A stretch of 50,234 nt of DNA from Burkholderiales bacterium (GTDB lineage: Bacteria; Pseudomonadota; Gammaproteobacteria; Burkholderiales; Burkholderiaceae_F), in NCBI GenBank assembly GCA_900290335.1, contig OKRD01000102.1, positions 1 to 50,234 of the forward strand. Direction: 5' to 3'. The notes beneath the pieces were generated by a model. It made no database searches and was not told the DNA's origin. It saw only the letters and a list, made by a program, of their open reading frames with translations. Numbering within the stretch: the stretch's first letter is position 1; every line of letters starts with the position of its first letter. A program made the translations under genes and the position numbers. Shown piece after piece: positions 7,734 through 16,688 of this stretch.

Positions 7734-9694
7734 GGCTGGATTTTCAAGCGTTGCAGCGTATCGCGCAGCGTGTCGCTGTCGCCGTCGCGCTTTTGCGCGT
7801 CCAGCAGCAGTTCGCGCGCACCGGAGTGATCGCCCGTGGCCCAGAGCACCTCGCCCAAATGCGCGGCGACGTCGGGATCGGCCTTGAGCTGGAAGGCGCG
7901 CGTGAGCGTCTCCCGCGCCGCCGACAAATTCCCCATGCGATATTGCACCCAGCCCATCGAGTCGACGATGAAGCCGTCGTCCGGTGCCAGGGTCAAGGCA
8001 TGGTCGATGAGCTGGTAGGCCTCCTGCAGGCGGATGTTGCGGTCGGCCAGCGAATAGCCCAAGGCGTTGTAGGCATGGGCGTAATCGGGCCGCAGTTGCA
8101 GCAGGTGGCGCAGGCGCTTTTCCATCACGTCGATGCGATCGAGGCGCTCCGCGCTCATCGCCGATTCGTACAGCAAGCCGGTATCGTCCGGGTTGGCCTG
8201 CAAGGCTTTGTCGAGCAGCGCAAAGGACTCCTCGTAGCGGTGGGCATCGCGCAGCAATTGGCCCTGTGCCAGAATTCGCTGCGTATTTTCTTCGGCGGTG
8301 CTCGCCGGCAGCTGCTGCAGCAGTTGCAGACCTTCGTCCACCCGGTTCATCCGTCCCAGGACAAACGCCTGGCGTTCGCGCGCCGCCTCGAGCTGGTCGG
8401 CGCCGTGCACCTTGCGCAGCCACTCGAGCGACTCGTCAAAGCGCCGCTGACCCTCGGCAACCCGCGCCATGTTCATGTACACAAGGTCGAGGTCCCGGTC
8501 CGCGGAGGACTCGACCGCCTCGAGATAGCGCTCGAAGTAGCCGCGCGCCTCGGCAAAACGCTCCGCCTCCAGCGCGAGCACACCGAGCGCGAACAGGGGG
8601 TCGGGGTTCTGCGGCGCCTGTCGCAGCAATTCTTCAAACTGCTGGCGCGCTTCGTCCAAGTGCCCGTCGCCCACCAGCAAACGGGCGTAGACCTGGCGCA
8701 CTTCCATCGCGCCCGGATGGGCATCGAGGAATCTTGCCACGATCGCAATCGCCTCCGCGCGCGCCACGGCACCCGGATCCTTGCCGTTGGCGGGCGCGGC
8801 CGAGGCCTCGTTGGGCGTCGCCCTGGCGCCGCCTTCGACCAGCAGCTGCACGACGGTGATGACCGCCAGTTCCGAGTCCGGCCGCAACGCCAGGGCGGCG
8901 CGGGCATGGGCCACCGCAGCGGCGCTGTTTCCTGCCGCGTGCGCCCCACGGGCGACGATCAGCTGCGCTTCGAATCCCGTAGTTGGCGCGTCCAGGTACT
9001 TCTTGGCCACGGCCTCGAGCAGCGCAAAGCCCTGGGCCGGCTCGGGCGCGTGCGCCAGCACCCGCTGCAATCGGTCCAGGATCTCGATGGGGTTGGATGC
9101 CGTCGAGATTTGCCGCTCCAGCAGGGGTCGCGCCTGGTCGTAACGACCGTTGGCAACGAGCAACGAGGAATACGACTGGTCGGCTTCGCCATCCGAAGGA
9201 GCAAGGCTGCGCCAGAGTCCGGCCGCCTCGAGCGCCTGGGGCAGGGCGCGCGCGCCGATCGCCACCTCGGTGGCGCGCCGCGCCAAGCGCGGATCATGCG
9301 TCTGACGCGCGACTGTCATGAGCTCGGTAAATGCCGCGCCGGGCTCGCCCCGCTGCACGGCGATCTCCGCAAAAATGAGGCGAAAGAGCAGATCGCTGCT
9401 CAGGTCCACGTCCGGCAGCTGGTCGGCAGCGGGCATCGGTGGCACCGCCTGCGCGGCGGCGACCGGCGCCGCGGACTGCGCGGCGAGCGGCGCCGTCGGC
9501 GCGGCAGCCGGGGCCGGGGCCGCACTCACCGGGGTGGCGGCTGGCGCAGCCGGGGTGGTGCAGCAGGCCGCGACGGTGCCGCTCAGCAAGAGAGCGACCA
9601 GGGTAGCGGTCAGGCGACGATGGATTGCACGAGCGCCGGGAAGAGGTGCCATTGGGGCGGCGCCGGGACGGCGCAGGGTCAGAAGGAACAGCAT
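7730..9694 (-). CDS. Large TPR-repeat lipoprotein
   Basis: 654-residue exported tetratricopeptide protein. The N-terminal signal has a positively charged stretch (ARAIHRR), a hydrophobic core and a lipobox SGTVAAC with Cys44, so it is a predicted lipoprotein. A Pro/Ala-rich linker follows (~45-85). The remainder is a long array of TPR-like helical pairs (e.g. NPDPLFALGVLALEAERFAEARGYFER, of which AEARGYFER is typical). Start 9694 is chosen for its strong Shine-Dalgarno GGGAGGA just upstream and because a longer frame would run into mutM. It is divergent from mutM (73-base gap) and overlaps lolB (TTGA). TPR lipoproteins beside lolB are common in betaproteobacteria and probably act as outer-membrane scaffolds. 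The exact role is unknown. Confidence 0.9.
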   Translation of the reverse strand: MLFLLTLRRPGAAPMAPLPGARAIHRRLTATLVALLLSGTVAACCTTPAAPAATPVSAAPAPAAAPTAPLAAQSAAPVAAAQAVPPMPAADQLPDVDLSSDLLFRLIFAEIAVQRGEPGAAFTELMTVARQTHDPRLARRATEVAIGARALPQALEAAGLWRSLAPSDGEADQSYSSLLVANGRYDQARPLLERQISTASNPIEILDRLQRVLAHAPEPAQGFALLEAVAKKYLDAPTTGFEAQLIVARGAHAAGNSAAAVAHARAALALRPDSELAVITVVQLLVEGGARATPNEASAAPANGKDPGAVARAEAIAIVARFLDAHPGAMEVRQVYARLLVGDGHLDEARQQFEELLRQAPQNPDPLFALGVLALEAERFAEARGYFERYLEAVESSADRDLDLVYMNMARVAEGQRRFDESLEWLRKVHGADQLEAARERQAFVLGRMNRVDEGLQLLQQLPASTAEENTQRILAQGQLLRDAHRYEESFALLDKALQANPDDTGLLYESAMSAERLDRIDVMEKRLRHLLQLRPDYAHAYNALGYSLADRNIRLQEAYQLIDHALTLAPDDGFIVDSMGWVQYRMGNLSAARETLTRAFQLKADPDVAAHLGEVLWATGDHSGARELLLDAQKRDGDSDTLRDTLQRLKIQP

Positions 9695-9767
9695 ATTATC
9701 CTCCCGGCGCCGCGGCACGGTGCGGGGGAATTGCACCGGAAAGACCGCCGTTGCATCGAGGATTCTC

Positions 9768-10598
9768 ATGCCGGAATTGCCGGAGGTGGAAGTCACTGCC
9801 CGCGCCTTGGCGCAGCGCTTCGACGGCCGTCGGGTGGACGCCGTGCGCGTTCATAACCGTGCCTTGCGCTGGCGCATTCCCGCGGGCCTGCCGGCAACCG
9901 TCACCGGGCAGCGCATCGAACATATCTCGCGGCGCGGCAAGTACCTGTTGTGGCGCCTGCCGTCGGGCGTGCTCATTTCGCACCTGGGCATGTCGGGCTC
10001 GTGGCGCATCCACGAGGCGACGCACGCGCCGCCGCGCGAGCGCCACGATCACGTCGAGTTGGAGTGCGACGGGGCCGTTGCCCGGTTGAACGACCCGCGC
10101 CGCTTCGGTGCGCTGCTGTGGCACGAACACTCCCGTGGCGACGTTCTTGCCCATCCCCTGCTGGCCGGCCTGGGGATCGAGCCCTTCGACCCGAAGTTCG
10201 GCGGCGACTGGCTGCTCGCGGCGACCCGGGGACACCGCGGCGCCATCAAGCAGGTCCTGCTGGCCGGCAAGGCGGTCGCGGGCGTCGGCAACATCTACGC
10301 CACGGAGTGCTTGTTCGAGGCGCGCATCCACCCGCAGACTGAGGCCGGCCGCATCGCGCGCGTTCGCTATGTTCGCCTGGCGGCGGCGATCCGTCGCGTC
10401 CTGGCGCAGGCCATCGAGGTCGGCGGCTCGACGTTGCGCGACTTCACCAGCACCGAGGGGATCAACGGCCGCTACACCGAGTTCGCCCGCGCCTACGGGC
10501 GCGAAGGACTGCCCTGCCTGCGCTGCCGCACGCCGATCCGTCGCAGCGTGCAGGGGCAGCGCGCGACCTACTTTTGCCCCCGCTGTCAACGGTTTTGA
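9768..10598 (+). CDS. mutM: Formamidopyrimidine-DNA glycosylase (Fpg/MutM)
   Basis: Bifunctional glycosylase/AP-lyase that removes 8-oxoguanine and formamidopyrimidines. The 276-residue protein begins MPELPEVEV: after Met removal, Pro is the catalytic N-terminal nucleophile and the next Glu is the acid. Also visible are the catalytic Lys loop SRRGKYLLW, the H2TH region GKAVAGVGNIYATE, and a C-terminal zinc finger CLRC...CPRC (C-X2-C-X16-C-X2-C). AGG lies just upstream of the ATG. It starts a plus-strand run mutM, dynamin-like GTPase, mutY, which puts two enzymes of the 8-oxoG 'GO' repair pathway together. Confidence 0.97.
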   Translation: MPELPEVEVTARALAQRFDGRRVDAVRVHNRALRWRIPAGLPATVTGQRIEHISRRGKYLLWRLPSGVLISHLGMSGSWRIHEATHAPPRERHDHVELECDGAVARLNDPRRFGALLWHEHSRGDVLAHPLLAGLGIEPFDPKFGGDWLLAATRGHRGAIKQVLLAGKAVAGVGNIYATECLFEARIHPQTEAGRIARVRYVRLAAAIRRVLAQAIEVGGSTLRDFTSTEGINGRYTEFARAYGREGLPCLRCRTPIRRSVQGQRATYFCPRCQRF

Positions 10599-10725
10599 TG
10601 CCCGCAATTAGCCCCCAATCGAGGCATCACGCGAGGCCTTAGGAACCGCGGAGGCTGTGCTAGTGTGCCGTTGCCCGTTCGCGGCCCATTCGGGCCGGGG
10701 CTCGGGGCATGCTTGCACAACTTCC

Positions 10726-12879
10726 ATGTCAGAGCTCGTTTCCAGTTTTCAGCACCTTGGCGCTTGGCGCGATGCGCTGGCCACCTCGATCGACAAGCTG
10801 CGCCGCTGGCTCAGCGCGGGGCAGTTGCTCGACAAGGACGCCGCACGTCGACTTGACCTGGCGCAGGATCGTCTCACCGGGGACAAGCTGGTCATCGCCT
10901 TCGTCGCCGAATTTTCGCGCGGCAAGTCCGAGCTGATCAACGCGATCTTCTTCGCCGACTACGGGCGACGCATCCTGCCATCGGCGGCGGGGCGCACGAC
11001 CATGTGCCCGACGGAGCTGATGTACGACGAGACCCTGCCGCCGTGCATTCGCGCGCTGCCCATCGAAACCCGGGCGCGCATCGGCAACACCAGCGACTTC
11101 AAGCGTTCGGCGGTCGAATGGCGCGTCTTCCCGCTCAACACGGACTCGACCGAAGGCATGCTCGAGGCCTTCAAGCTGGTGGCCGAGACGGTCCGCGTTT
11201 CCGCCGACGAGGCACGAATGTACGGGCTGCACGATCCGTCCGACCCCGATGCGGCGGCGGCGGTCGACGCCAACGGCATGCTCGAGATCTCGAAGTGGCG
11301 CCACGCGATCATCAATTTTCCGCACCCCCTGCTGCAGAATGGACTCGTGATCCTGGATACCCCGGGACTCAATGCCATCGGCACGGAGCCCGAGCTCACC
11401 CTGTCGCTCGTGCCCAGTGCGCACGCGATCTTGTTCGTCCTGGCGGCCGACGCCGGCGTCACGCGCAGCGACCTTGGGGTCTGGCGGCACATCGTCGGCG
11501 GCGATTCGATCAACGGCAACCACATCGCCGTGCTCAACAAGATCGACGGCCTCTGGGACCAGCTCAAGAGCGAGCAGGAGATCGATGCCGAGGTGCAGCG
11601 CCAGGTGGTCAGCGTTGCCGATACCCTGCACATCGACGTCGCCCGCGTGTTCCCGGTTTCGGCCCAAAAGGGCCTGGTCGCGAAGGTTACCCACGACGAG
11701 CAGCTGCTGCAGCAAAGCCGGCTGCCCAAGCTCGAAGCGGCCCTGGTGGAGTTGCTCGTGCCGGCCAAGCGGGATCTGGTGCGCAAGCAGACCATCGTTG
11801 CCGTGGACCGGGTGGTGACCGAGGTGCGCCAGACGCTGGCGGCGCGCGAACGCAGCCTGGTGGAGCAGCTCTACGAACTGCGCGCCCTGCAGGGCAAGAA
11901 CCAGAGCTCGATCGAGCGCATGCTGCTGCGGGCGCAGGGCGAGCAGCGCGAGTTCGAGGAGAACGTGCGCAAGATCTTCGCCACGCGGTCGGTGCTGATG
12001 CGCCTGGCCAACGAGGCCTACGGCCACGTGCGCCTGGACGCGCTGCGCAACTGCGTCCTGGCCACGCGCGAGAGCCTGCGCAAGACGCGGCTCACGCCGC
12101 AGTTCACCGGCGTCACGCGCGATTACTTCGAACAATTGCGCAAGCTGCTGCGCCAGTCCAATGCGGCATTGTCCGAGATCGAGCGCATGATCGTCGGGGT
12201 GCAGCGCCTGTTCGCCGAGCAGGTCGGCTGGAGCCTGCCGCCGCCGATGAGCTTTTCGCTCGATACCTATATCGCCGATGTCGACCGGCTCGAGGCGGCG
12301 TACCGCAATCATTTCAGCACCATCGCCCTGCTGACCCGCGACAAGTGGTCGCTCATCGAGCGTTTCTTCGACACCGTCGTGGTCAAGTCCCGGTCGATCT
12401 TCGCGGCCGCGGAGCGTGATGCGGAGGCATGGGTGCGTTCGCTCTTGCCGCCGCTGGAGATGCAGGTGCGGGAGCAGCGCCACCAACTGAAAAAGCGCAC
12501 CGATTCGGTGGCCCGCATTCGAGACGCGCAGGGCTCGCTCGACGAGCGCATCGGCCAGCTCGAGGATGCCCTGCAGGATGCGCAGGGGCTGCTGGCCGAG
12601 CTCAAGCGCCACGCAGATCGGATCTGCTTGCCGCACGACGAGGCGGCCGGCCGGGCGCTGCGCCGGGAACCTTCCCGGGCGGAGCCGGCTTCGGAGCCTG
12701 CGTTGGAGCCTGCGGCGCAGGCCGATGCGTTCGCGCCGCTGGATGGCGTTGCGCTGGCCGGCGCCGAGCACGACAGCGCGCAAGCGGTCGCCGCGGAACA
12801 CGACGCTGCGGAAATGGCTGGCGCCGAAGACGGCGCGGGGCAAACCGAACCCGACACGCAATTGCGGGCGGAAAGCTGA
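10726..12879 (+). CDS. Dynamin-family large GTPase
   Basis: 717-residue bacterial dynamin-like protein. The GTPase domain (~50-370) contains a variant P-loop AEFSRGKSEL at 61-70 (the first Gly of GxxxxGKS is replaced by Ala), the G2 Thr in GRTTMCPTE, G3 DTPG at 211-214 and G4 NKID at 271-274. A long helical stalk with charged coiled-coil stretches follows, and an acidic Ala-rich tail ends the protein. No membrane segment is obvious. Start 10726 (MSELVSSFQHL) is the first family-like Met; no strong ribosome-binding site is seen. The mutY frame begins at the CTGA overlap with its stop. Bacterial dynamin-like proteins remodel membranes, but the role of this one, placed between repair genes, is unclear. 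Confidence 0.88.
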   Translation: MSELVSSFQHLGAWRDALATSIDKLRRWLSAGQLLDKDAARRLDLAQDRLTGDKLVIAFVAEFSRGKSELINAIFFADYGRRILPSAAGRTTMCPTELMYDETLPPCIRALPIETRARIGNTSDFKRSAVEWRVFPLNTDSTEGMLEAFKLVAETVRVSADEARMYGLHDPSDPDAAAAVDANGMLEISKWRHAIINFPHPLLQNGLVILDTPGLNAIGTEPELTLSLVPSAHAILFVLAADAGVTRSDLGVWRHIVGGDSINGNHIAVLNKIDGLWDQLKSEQEIDAEVQRQVVSVADTLHIDVARVFPVSAQKGLVAKVTHDEQLLQQSRLPKLEAALVELLVPAKRDLVRKQTIVAVDRVVTEVRQTLAARERSLVEQLYELRALQGKNQSSIERMLLRAQGEQREFEENVRKIFATRSVLMRLANEAYGHVRLDALRNCVLATRESLRKTRLTPQFTGVTRDYFEQLRKLLRQSNAALSEIERMIVGVQRLFAEQVGWSLPPPMSFSLDTYIADVDRLEAAYRNHFSTIALLTRDKWSLIERFFDTVVVKSRSIFAAAERDAEAWVRSLLPPLEMQVREQRHQLKKRTDSVARIRDAQGSLDERIGQLEDALQDAQGLLAELKRHADRICLPHDEAAGRALRREPSRAEPASEPALEPAAQADAFAPLDGVALAGAEHDSAQAVAAEHDAAEMAGAEDGAGQTEPDTQLRAES

Positions 12880-14009
12880 ATCGTCGCTCGGACGCGCACT
12901 TTGCGCGCGCATTGATCCGGTGGCAAGGCAAACACGGGCGCCACGACCTTCCCTGGCAACAATCGCGCGATCCCTACCGGGTTTGGCTGAGCGAAATCAT
13001 GCTGCAGCAGACCCGGGTGGCAACGGTACTCGATTACTACCCGCGCTTCCTGCAGCGATTCCCGGACCTGCGCGCGCTTGCGGCCGCGCCCTTGGAGGAC
13101 GTGCTGCAGGTCTGGGCGGGGCTGGGATACTACGCGCGCGCGCGGCTGGCGCACGCCTGCGCCCGGACCCTGGTGCAGAGCCATCGCGCGCGTTTTCCCG
13201 ATACTGCGCAGGCACTGCAACGGTTGCCCGGAATTGGTCCCTCGACGGCAGCGGCGATTGCCGCGTTCTGCTTCGGCGAACGGGCCGCGATCCTCGACGC
13301 CAACGTCCGGCGCGTGCTGGCGCGCCGCTACGCGATCGAGGGCGACCCCGGGCGCCCGCAAGTGCTACAGCAACTCTGGGAGCGCGCGCGCGCCCTGCTT
13401 CCCCAGGCGCACCAGATCGGCAGCTACACGCAGGCGATCATGGATCTGGGGGCGACGATCTGCACCCGCTCCCGGCCGCGCTGCGAAGCTTGCCCGGTCA
13501 GCGGCGATTGCCAGGCGTACCGGCAGGGCCGCACCGCCGAGCTGCCCGTACGCCGTCCCTCGAGACCGCGTCCGGTGCGCACGGCACATCTTCTGGTGGC
13601 CCTGAACAAGCGGGCCGTTCTGCTCGAGCAGCGCGAGGCCCGCGGCCTCTGGGGCGGCCTGTTGAGCCTGCCCCAGTTTTCCCGGTACGAGGATCTGGCC
13701 CGCGCGGCCCGCGAGCTGGGCGCCGCGAAGCCCCGGCCGCTTGCGCCGCGCCAGCACAGCTTCACCCATTTCACGCTGGCCTTCACGCCGCACGTGCTGC
13801 ACCTGCCCGGCGCGCGCGCGCGCGCGGCGCCGCGGCGCTGGCTTGCGCTCGCCAAGATCGACCATGCCGCGCTGCCGGCGCCCATACTGGCGCTGCTGCG
13901 CGAGCTGCGTGACGGGCCGGGGGAAAGCGAGTGCCGAGCGCAGGCCCGACCCATCGATTGCGCCCCAAACCGCGGCACGAGGGCAAAGGCGCGGCACCGG
14001 TTGCGCTGA
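12876..14009 (+). CDS. mutY: A/G-specific adenine glycosylase MutY
   Basis: Removes adenine mispaired with 8-oxoG. The HhH-GPD catalytic domain is complete: the catalytic Glu in SEIMLQQTRV, helix-hairpin-helix LPGIGPSTAAAI, the catalytic Asp in ILDANVRRV, and a [4Fe-4S] cluster C-X6-C-X2-C-X5-C (CTRSRPRCEACPVSGDC). A C-terminal NUDIX-like 8-oxoG-sensing domain includes RGLWGGLLSLP and QHSFTHFTL. There is no upstream ATG in frame. The best start is CTG at 12876, overlapping the GTPase stop as CTGA with GGAAAG just before it; a later TTG (ALIRWQ) would clip conserved residues. The protein is ~377 residues. Confidence 0.93.
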   Translation: MNRRSDAHFARALIRWQGKHGRHDLPWQQSRDPYRVWLSEIMLQQTRVATVLDYYPRFLQRFPDLRALAAAPLEDVLQVWAGLGYYARARLAHACARTLVQSHRARFPDTAQALQRLPGIGPSTAAAIAAFCFGERAAILDANVRRVLARRYAIEGDPGRPQVLQQLWERARALLPQAHQIGSYTQAIMDLGATICTRSRPRCEACPVSGDCQAYRQGRTAELPVRRPSRPRPVRTAHLLVALNKRAVLLEQREARGLWGGLLSLPQFSRYEDLARAARELGAAKPRPLAPRQHSFTHFTLAFTPHVLHLPGARARAAPRRWLALAKIDHAALPAPILALLRELRDGPGESECRAQARPIDCAPNRGTRAKARHRLR

Positions 14010-14094
14010 GCTCGCTCGCCCCCCGCATGCCAGCGCGAACAGGGTCTGCCGCCCACGGCGTCGAGCACGCGCCAGGCCACCGCGCCCGCGCAAG

Positions 14095-14964
14095 CTAGCG
14101 GTGCAGGACGCGGTGACGGACGAGCACCTGCGCATGACCCCCAAAGCGGGCCGCAAGCTTCTCGACAACGTAGGGCGAGCGGTGCTGCCCGCCGGTGCAG
14201 CCGATCGCAACCGTCAAATATTGCCGGCCGTCCTCCACGTAGCTGGGGAGCCACTTCTCGATCAGCCGGGCAATGTCATCGATCATCTCGCCGACCAGCG
14301 GGGAGCGCTCGAGGAACGCCTCCACCGGCGCATCGAGGCCGCTCAGTGCACGCAGTTCCGTCTCGTAGTACGGATTGGGCAGGTTGCGAACGTCGAAAAC
14401 GAGATCGGCCGCGACCGGGACGCCATGCTTGAAGGCAAAGGACTCAAAGGCCAGCGTCAGGGTGCTGCGCCCGCCGTCAACAAACGCCCGCACCCATTGC
14501 CGCAGGGTGTTGGCTGCCAGAGAGCTGGTATCGATGAGGTGCCCCAGCGCGTATAGCGGCGCCAGCAGCTCGCGCTCGAGCTCGATCGATTCCTCCAGGG
14601 TCGGCTCGCGCGCCTCCCCCGATCCCGGTGCCGGCAGGCGCTGCGACAGGGGATGGCGGCGCCGCGTTTCGGAGAAGCGCTGCACCAGGGCGTCGGTTGT
14701 GGCCGTCAGGAACAGGACGCGCACGTCGATGCCGGAGCTGCGCAGGCCCTGCAAGACGACCGGCACGCCGGCCATCGAGGCCTCCGAGCGGGCATCGATG
14801 GAAACGGCGAGGTCCGTGTGGCCGGCCTTGGCGAGCAGCGCGCAGACGTCGGTCAGCAGCGGGGACGGCAGGTTATCGACGCAGTAAAAGCCAATGTCCT
14901 CGAGCAATCGGATCGCCACCGACTTGCCCGAGCCCGACATCCCTGAAACCAGGATTAAGCGCAT
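14095..14964 (-). CDS. rapZ: RNase adapter protein RapZ (P-loop nucleotide-binding)
   Basis: 289-residue protein of the RapZ/YvcJ family. In enterobacteria it senses glucosamine-6-phosphate and directs RNase E to the GlmZ sRNA. It has an N-terminal Walker A GMSGSGKS, FYCVDNLPSPLL, and the C-terminal effector domain signature IGCTGGQHRSPYVVE. The ATG at 14964 (MRLILVSGMSGSGKS) fits the family; the 10-residue upstream extension does not. A hairpin (14973-14992) sits 8 bases upstream. It is the last gene of the rpoN-hpf-ptsN-hprK-rapZ set. Whether GlmZ-type regulation exists in this organism cannot be judged from the sequence. Confidence 0.95.
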   Translation of the reverse strand: MRLILVSGMSGSGKSVAIRLLEDIGFYCVDNLPSPLLTDVCALLAKAGHTDLAVSIDARSEASMAGVPVVLQGLRSSGIDVRVLFLTATTDALVQRFSETRRRHPLSQRLPAPGSGEAREPTLEESIELERELLAPLYALGHLIDTSSLAANTLRQWVRAFVDGGRSTLTLAFESFAFKHGVPVAADLVFDVRNLPNPYYETELRALSGLDAPVEAFLERSPLVGEMIDDIARLIEKWLPSYVEDGRQYLTVAIGCTGGQHRSPYVVEKLAARFGGHAQVLVRHRVLHR

Positions 14965-14972
14965 ATCGTGTC

Positions 14973-14992
14973 GCCAGGCAGGTGCGCCTGGC
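14973..14992 (-). promoter_or_regulatory. Hairpin in the leader of rapZ
   Basis: GCCAGGC and GCCTGGC form a perfect 7-bp stem with a 6-base loop. It ends 8 bases before the rapZ ATG, over the place where a ribosome-binding site would be expected; none is recognisable. It could modulate rapZ translation or mark the end of hprK mRNA, but no T-run follows. Speculative. Confidence 0.3.
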
Positions 14993-15074
14993 ACCGCGGC
15001 CCGGCACGCACCGCGCCCGATCCGGGCACGGGTTGGACCGTATTAGACCATGTGGCCGAGCCGCAAGGCGGCGC

Positions 15075-16001
15075 TCAGGAATCCATCGCGCGGCGTTGCC
15101 GCACGAGGAAATCCTCCATCGTATCGATGCCGCGCAGCTTCAAGATGGTGTTGCGCACGGCCGCCTCCAGCAGCACCGCCAGGTTGCGACCCGCTGCCAC
15201 CGGGATGACGACCTTGTGTACGGCCAGACCCAGCACCGACTGCGTCGAGCCAGCCAACGGCAAGCGCTCCATCGTGTCGGCAGCGCTGCGGCGCATGAGC
15301 TCGACGATCAGCCGAAGCTTCATCTTGCGACGCACCGCGGTTTCGCCGAAGATGGACTTGATGTCGAGCAGCCCGAGTCCGCGCACCTCCAGCAGATTCG
15401 ACAGCAGCGGCGGGCAGCGGCCCTCGATCGAGTCCGGCGAGACGCGCGCGAAGTCGACGACATCGTCGGCGACCAGGCCGTGGCCGCGGCTGATCAGTTC
15501 CAGGCCCAGTTCGCTCTTGCCCAGTCCGGATTCTCCGGCGATCAGCACTCCCATGCCCAGCACGTCCATGAAGACGCCGTGCATCGAGCAGTGCGGCGCC
15601 AGCACCTTGGCGAGGTAGATCCGCAGCACGTCGATGACCTCGGCAGACGGCCGCGGCGTGGCAAACAGCGCCAGCCGGGCCGCGTCGATCGCCGCCAGCA
15701 ATTCGGCCGGCAGTTGCCGATCGTCGGCCAGGATCAGGCCGATAGGTCCGCCTTCGATGAGCTCGTTGGTGAAGTGACCGCGACGCGTCACGCTCATGCC
15801 GTCGATGTACTCGACCTCCCGCGCACCGAGCACGTGGATACGGTGCGGGTGGATCAGGTTCAGATGGCCGACGAGTTCCGACGCCTGGACACTTTGGACC
15901 GCCGTGTCGGGCAAGGGCCACAGGGTCTGCGTGTCGCCGACGATCCAGCGCAGCTCCAGGGCAGCTTGATTTTCCTCGAACAGGGAATTCAGAGTCTGCA
16001 A
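15075..16001 (-). CDS. hprK: HPr kinase/phosphorylase
   Basis: Phosphorylates and dephosphorylates a Ser of HPr (NPr/PtsH) in the proteobacterial PTS-Ntr network. Visible features are an N-terminal substrate-like domain with HLNLIHPHRIHVLG, a P-loop AGESGLGKSE, the HPrK signature LEVRGLGLLDI, and an FGETAVRRKMKL segment. No ATG lies in front. A TTG at 16001 (reading MQTLNSLFEENQ) aligns with the family and has AAGAAG 7 bases upstream; the frame remains open to another TTG at 16040, giving 321 residues. It follows ptsN directly on the same strand, the standard ptsN-hprK-rapZ order. Confidence 0.94.
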   Translation of the reverse strand: MQTLNSLFEENQAALELRWIVGDTQTLWPLPDTAVQSVQASELVGHLNLIHPHRIHVLGAREVEYIDGMSVTRRGHFTNELIEGGPIGLILADDRQLPAELLAAIDAARLALFATPRPSAEVIDVLRIYLAKVLAPHCSMHGVFMDVLGMGVLIAGESGLGKSELGLELISRGHGLVADDVVDFARVSPDSIEGRCPPLLSNLLEVRGLGLLDIKSIFGETAVRRKMKLRLIVELMRRSAADTMERLPLAGSTQSVLGLAVHKVVIPVAAGRNLAVLLEAAVRNTILKLRGIDTMEDFLVRQRRAMDS

Positions 16002-16047
16002 GGCTGATCTTCTTATCGGAGCACGGGCCCGGTACGGCAAGGCCGCT

Positions 16048-16518
16048 TTAGGCGGCCGGGCGGATCGGCTCCCAGGCGCAAACGCGGCTGCGGACCCCAG
16101 CGGCCGTCGACTCGGTCATCAGCCCGACGCGTAGCTCCCGGTCCGACAGCATCTGCGCGAGCTCAGAGAGCACTTCCAGATGCTCCTGCGTCGCGTTCTC
16201 GGGCACGAGCAGGGCAACCAGCAAGCCAACCGGCCGGCCGTCCGGAGCCTCGAAGTCCACCGGCACGGCGAGCCGGATGATCGCGGCCATCGCCTGCTTG
16301 AGGCCGCGCACCCGGCCGTGGGGAATGGCAACCCCCAGTCCAAGGCCCGTGGATCCGAGCTTCTCGCGGGCCGCCAGGCTGGCCCGGATCTTCTCCCGGT
16401 CGATCGCGCTGGCAGCCGAAAACAGCGCCGCGGCGATGTCCAGGGCGGCGGACTTGTCGCTGGCCTGGCTATCGACAACGATATTGGCCAGCGGGAGCAG
16501 CTTCGACAGTTGGTTCAT
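16048..16518 (-). CDS. ptsN: PTS IIA-Ntr regulatory protein
   Basis: 156-residue EIIA of the nitrogen PTS. It receives phosphate from HPr/NPr and regulates K+ transport and sensor kinases in other proteobacteria rather than moving sugars. The phosphorylated His lies in GVAIPHGRV, and the family segment PDGRPVGLLVALLVPE is present. The ATG at 16518 (MNQLSKLLP) is the family-like start; the longer open frame upstream is non-coding. It lies between hpf and hprK on the same strand, downstream of rpoN. Confidence 0.95.
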   Translation of the reverse strand: MNQLSKLLPLANIVVDSQASDKSAALDIAAALFSAASAIDREKIRASLAAREKLGSTGLGLGVAIPHGRVRGLKQAMAAIIRLAVPVDFEAPDGRPVGLLVALLVPENATQEHLEVLSELAQMLSDRELRVGLMTESTAAGVRSRVCAWEPIRPAA

Positions 16519-16688
16519 CGGTACGAACCGCGACCCCGCCAAGGCAATAACCGCCCAGCGCGGATGGTCGATCGCGCGGCAGTATACGCGCCGCGACCAG
16601 CGCAAATCTGCCTTCGGCCGCTGGCGCGCCTGTCGTTGCGAGTGCGCAACAAGAACGGGGGCTCCCCCACAGCGGGAACGCCGCGCCT

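Noticed and set aside
7751-9856. 701-codon plus-strand frame opposite the TPR lipoprotein gene
   Set aside because: Antisense shadow; composition is low-complexity Arg/Gln/His and it crosses into mutM.
10729-12912. 727-codon minus-strand frame opposite the dynamin-like gene
   Set aside because: The GTPase motifs on the plus strand are unambiguous; the opposite frame is Arg/His/Gln-rich with no domain.
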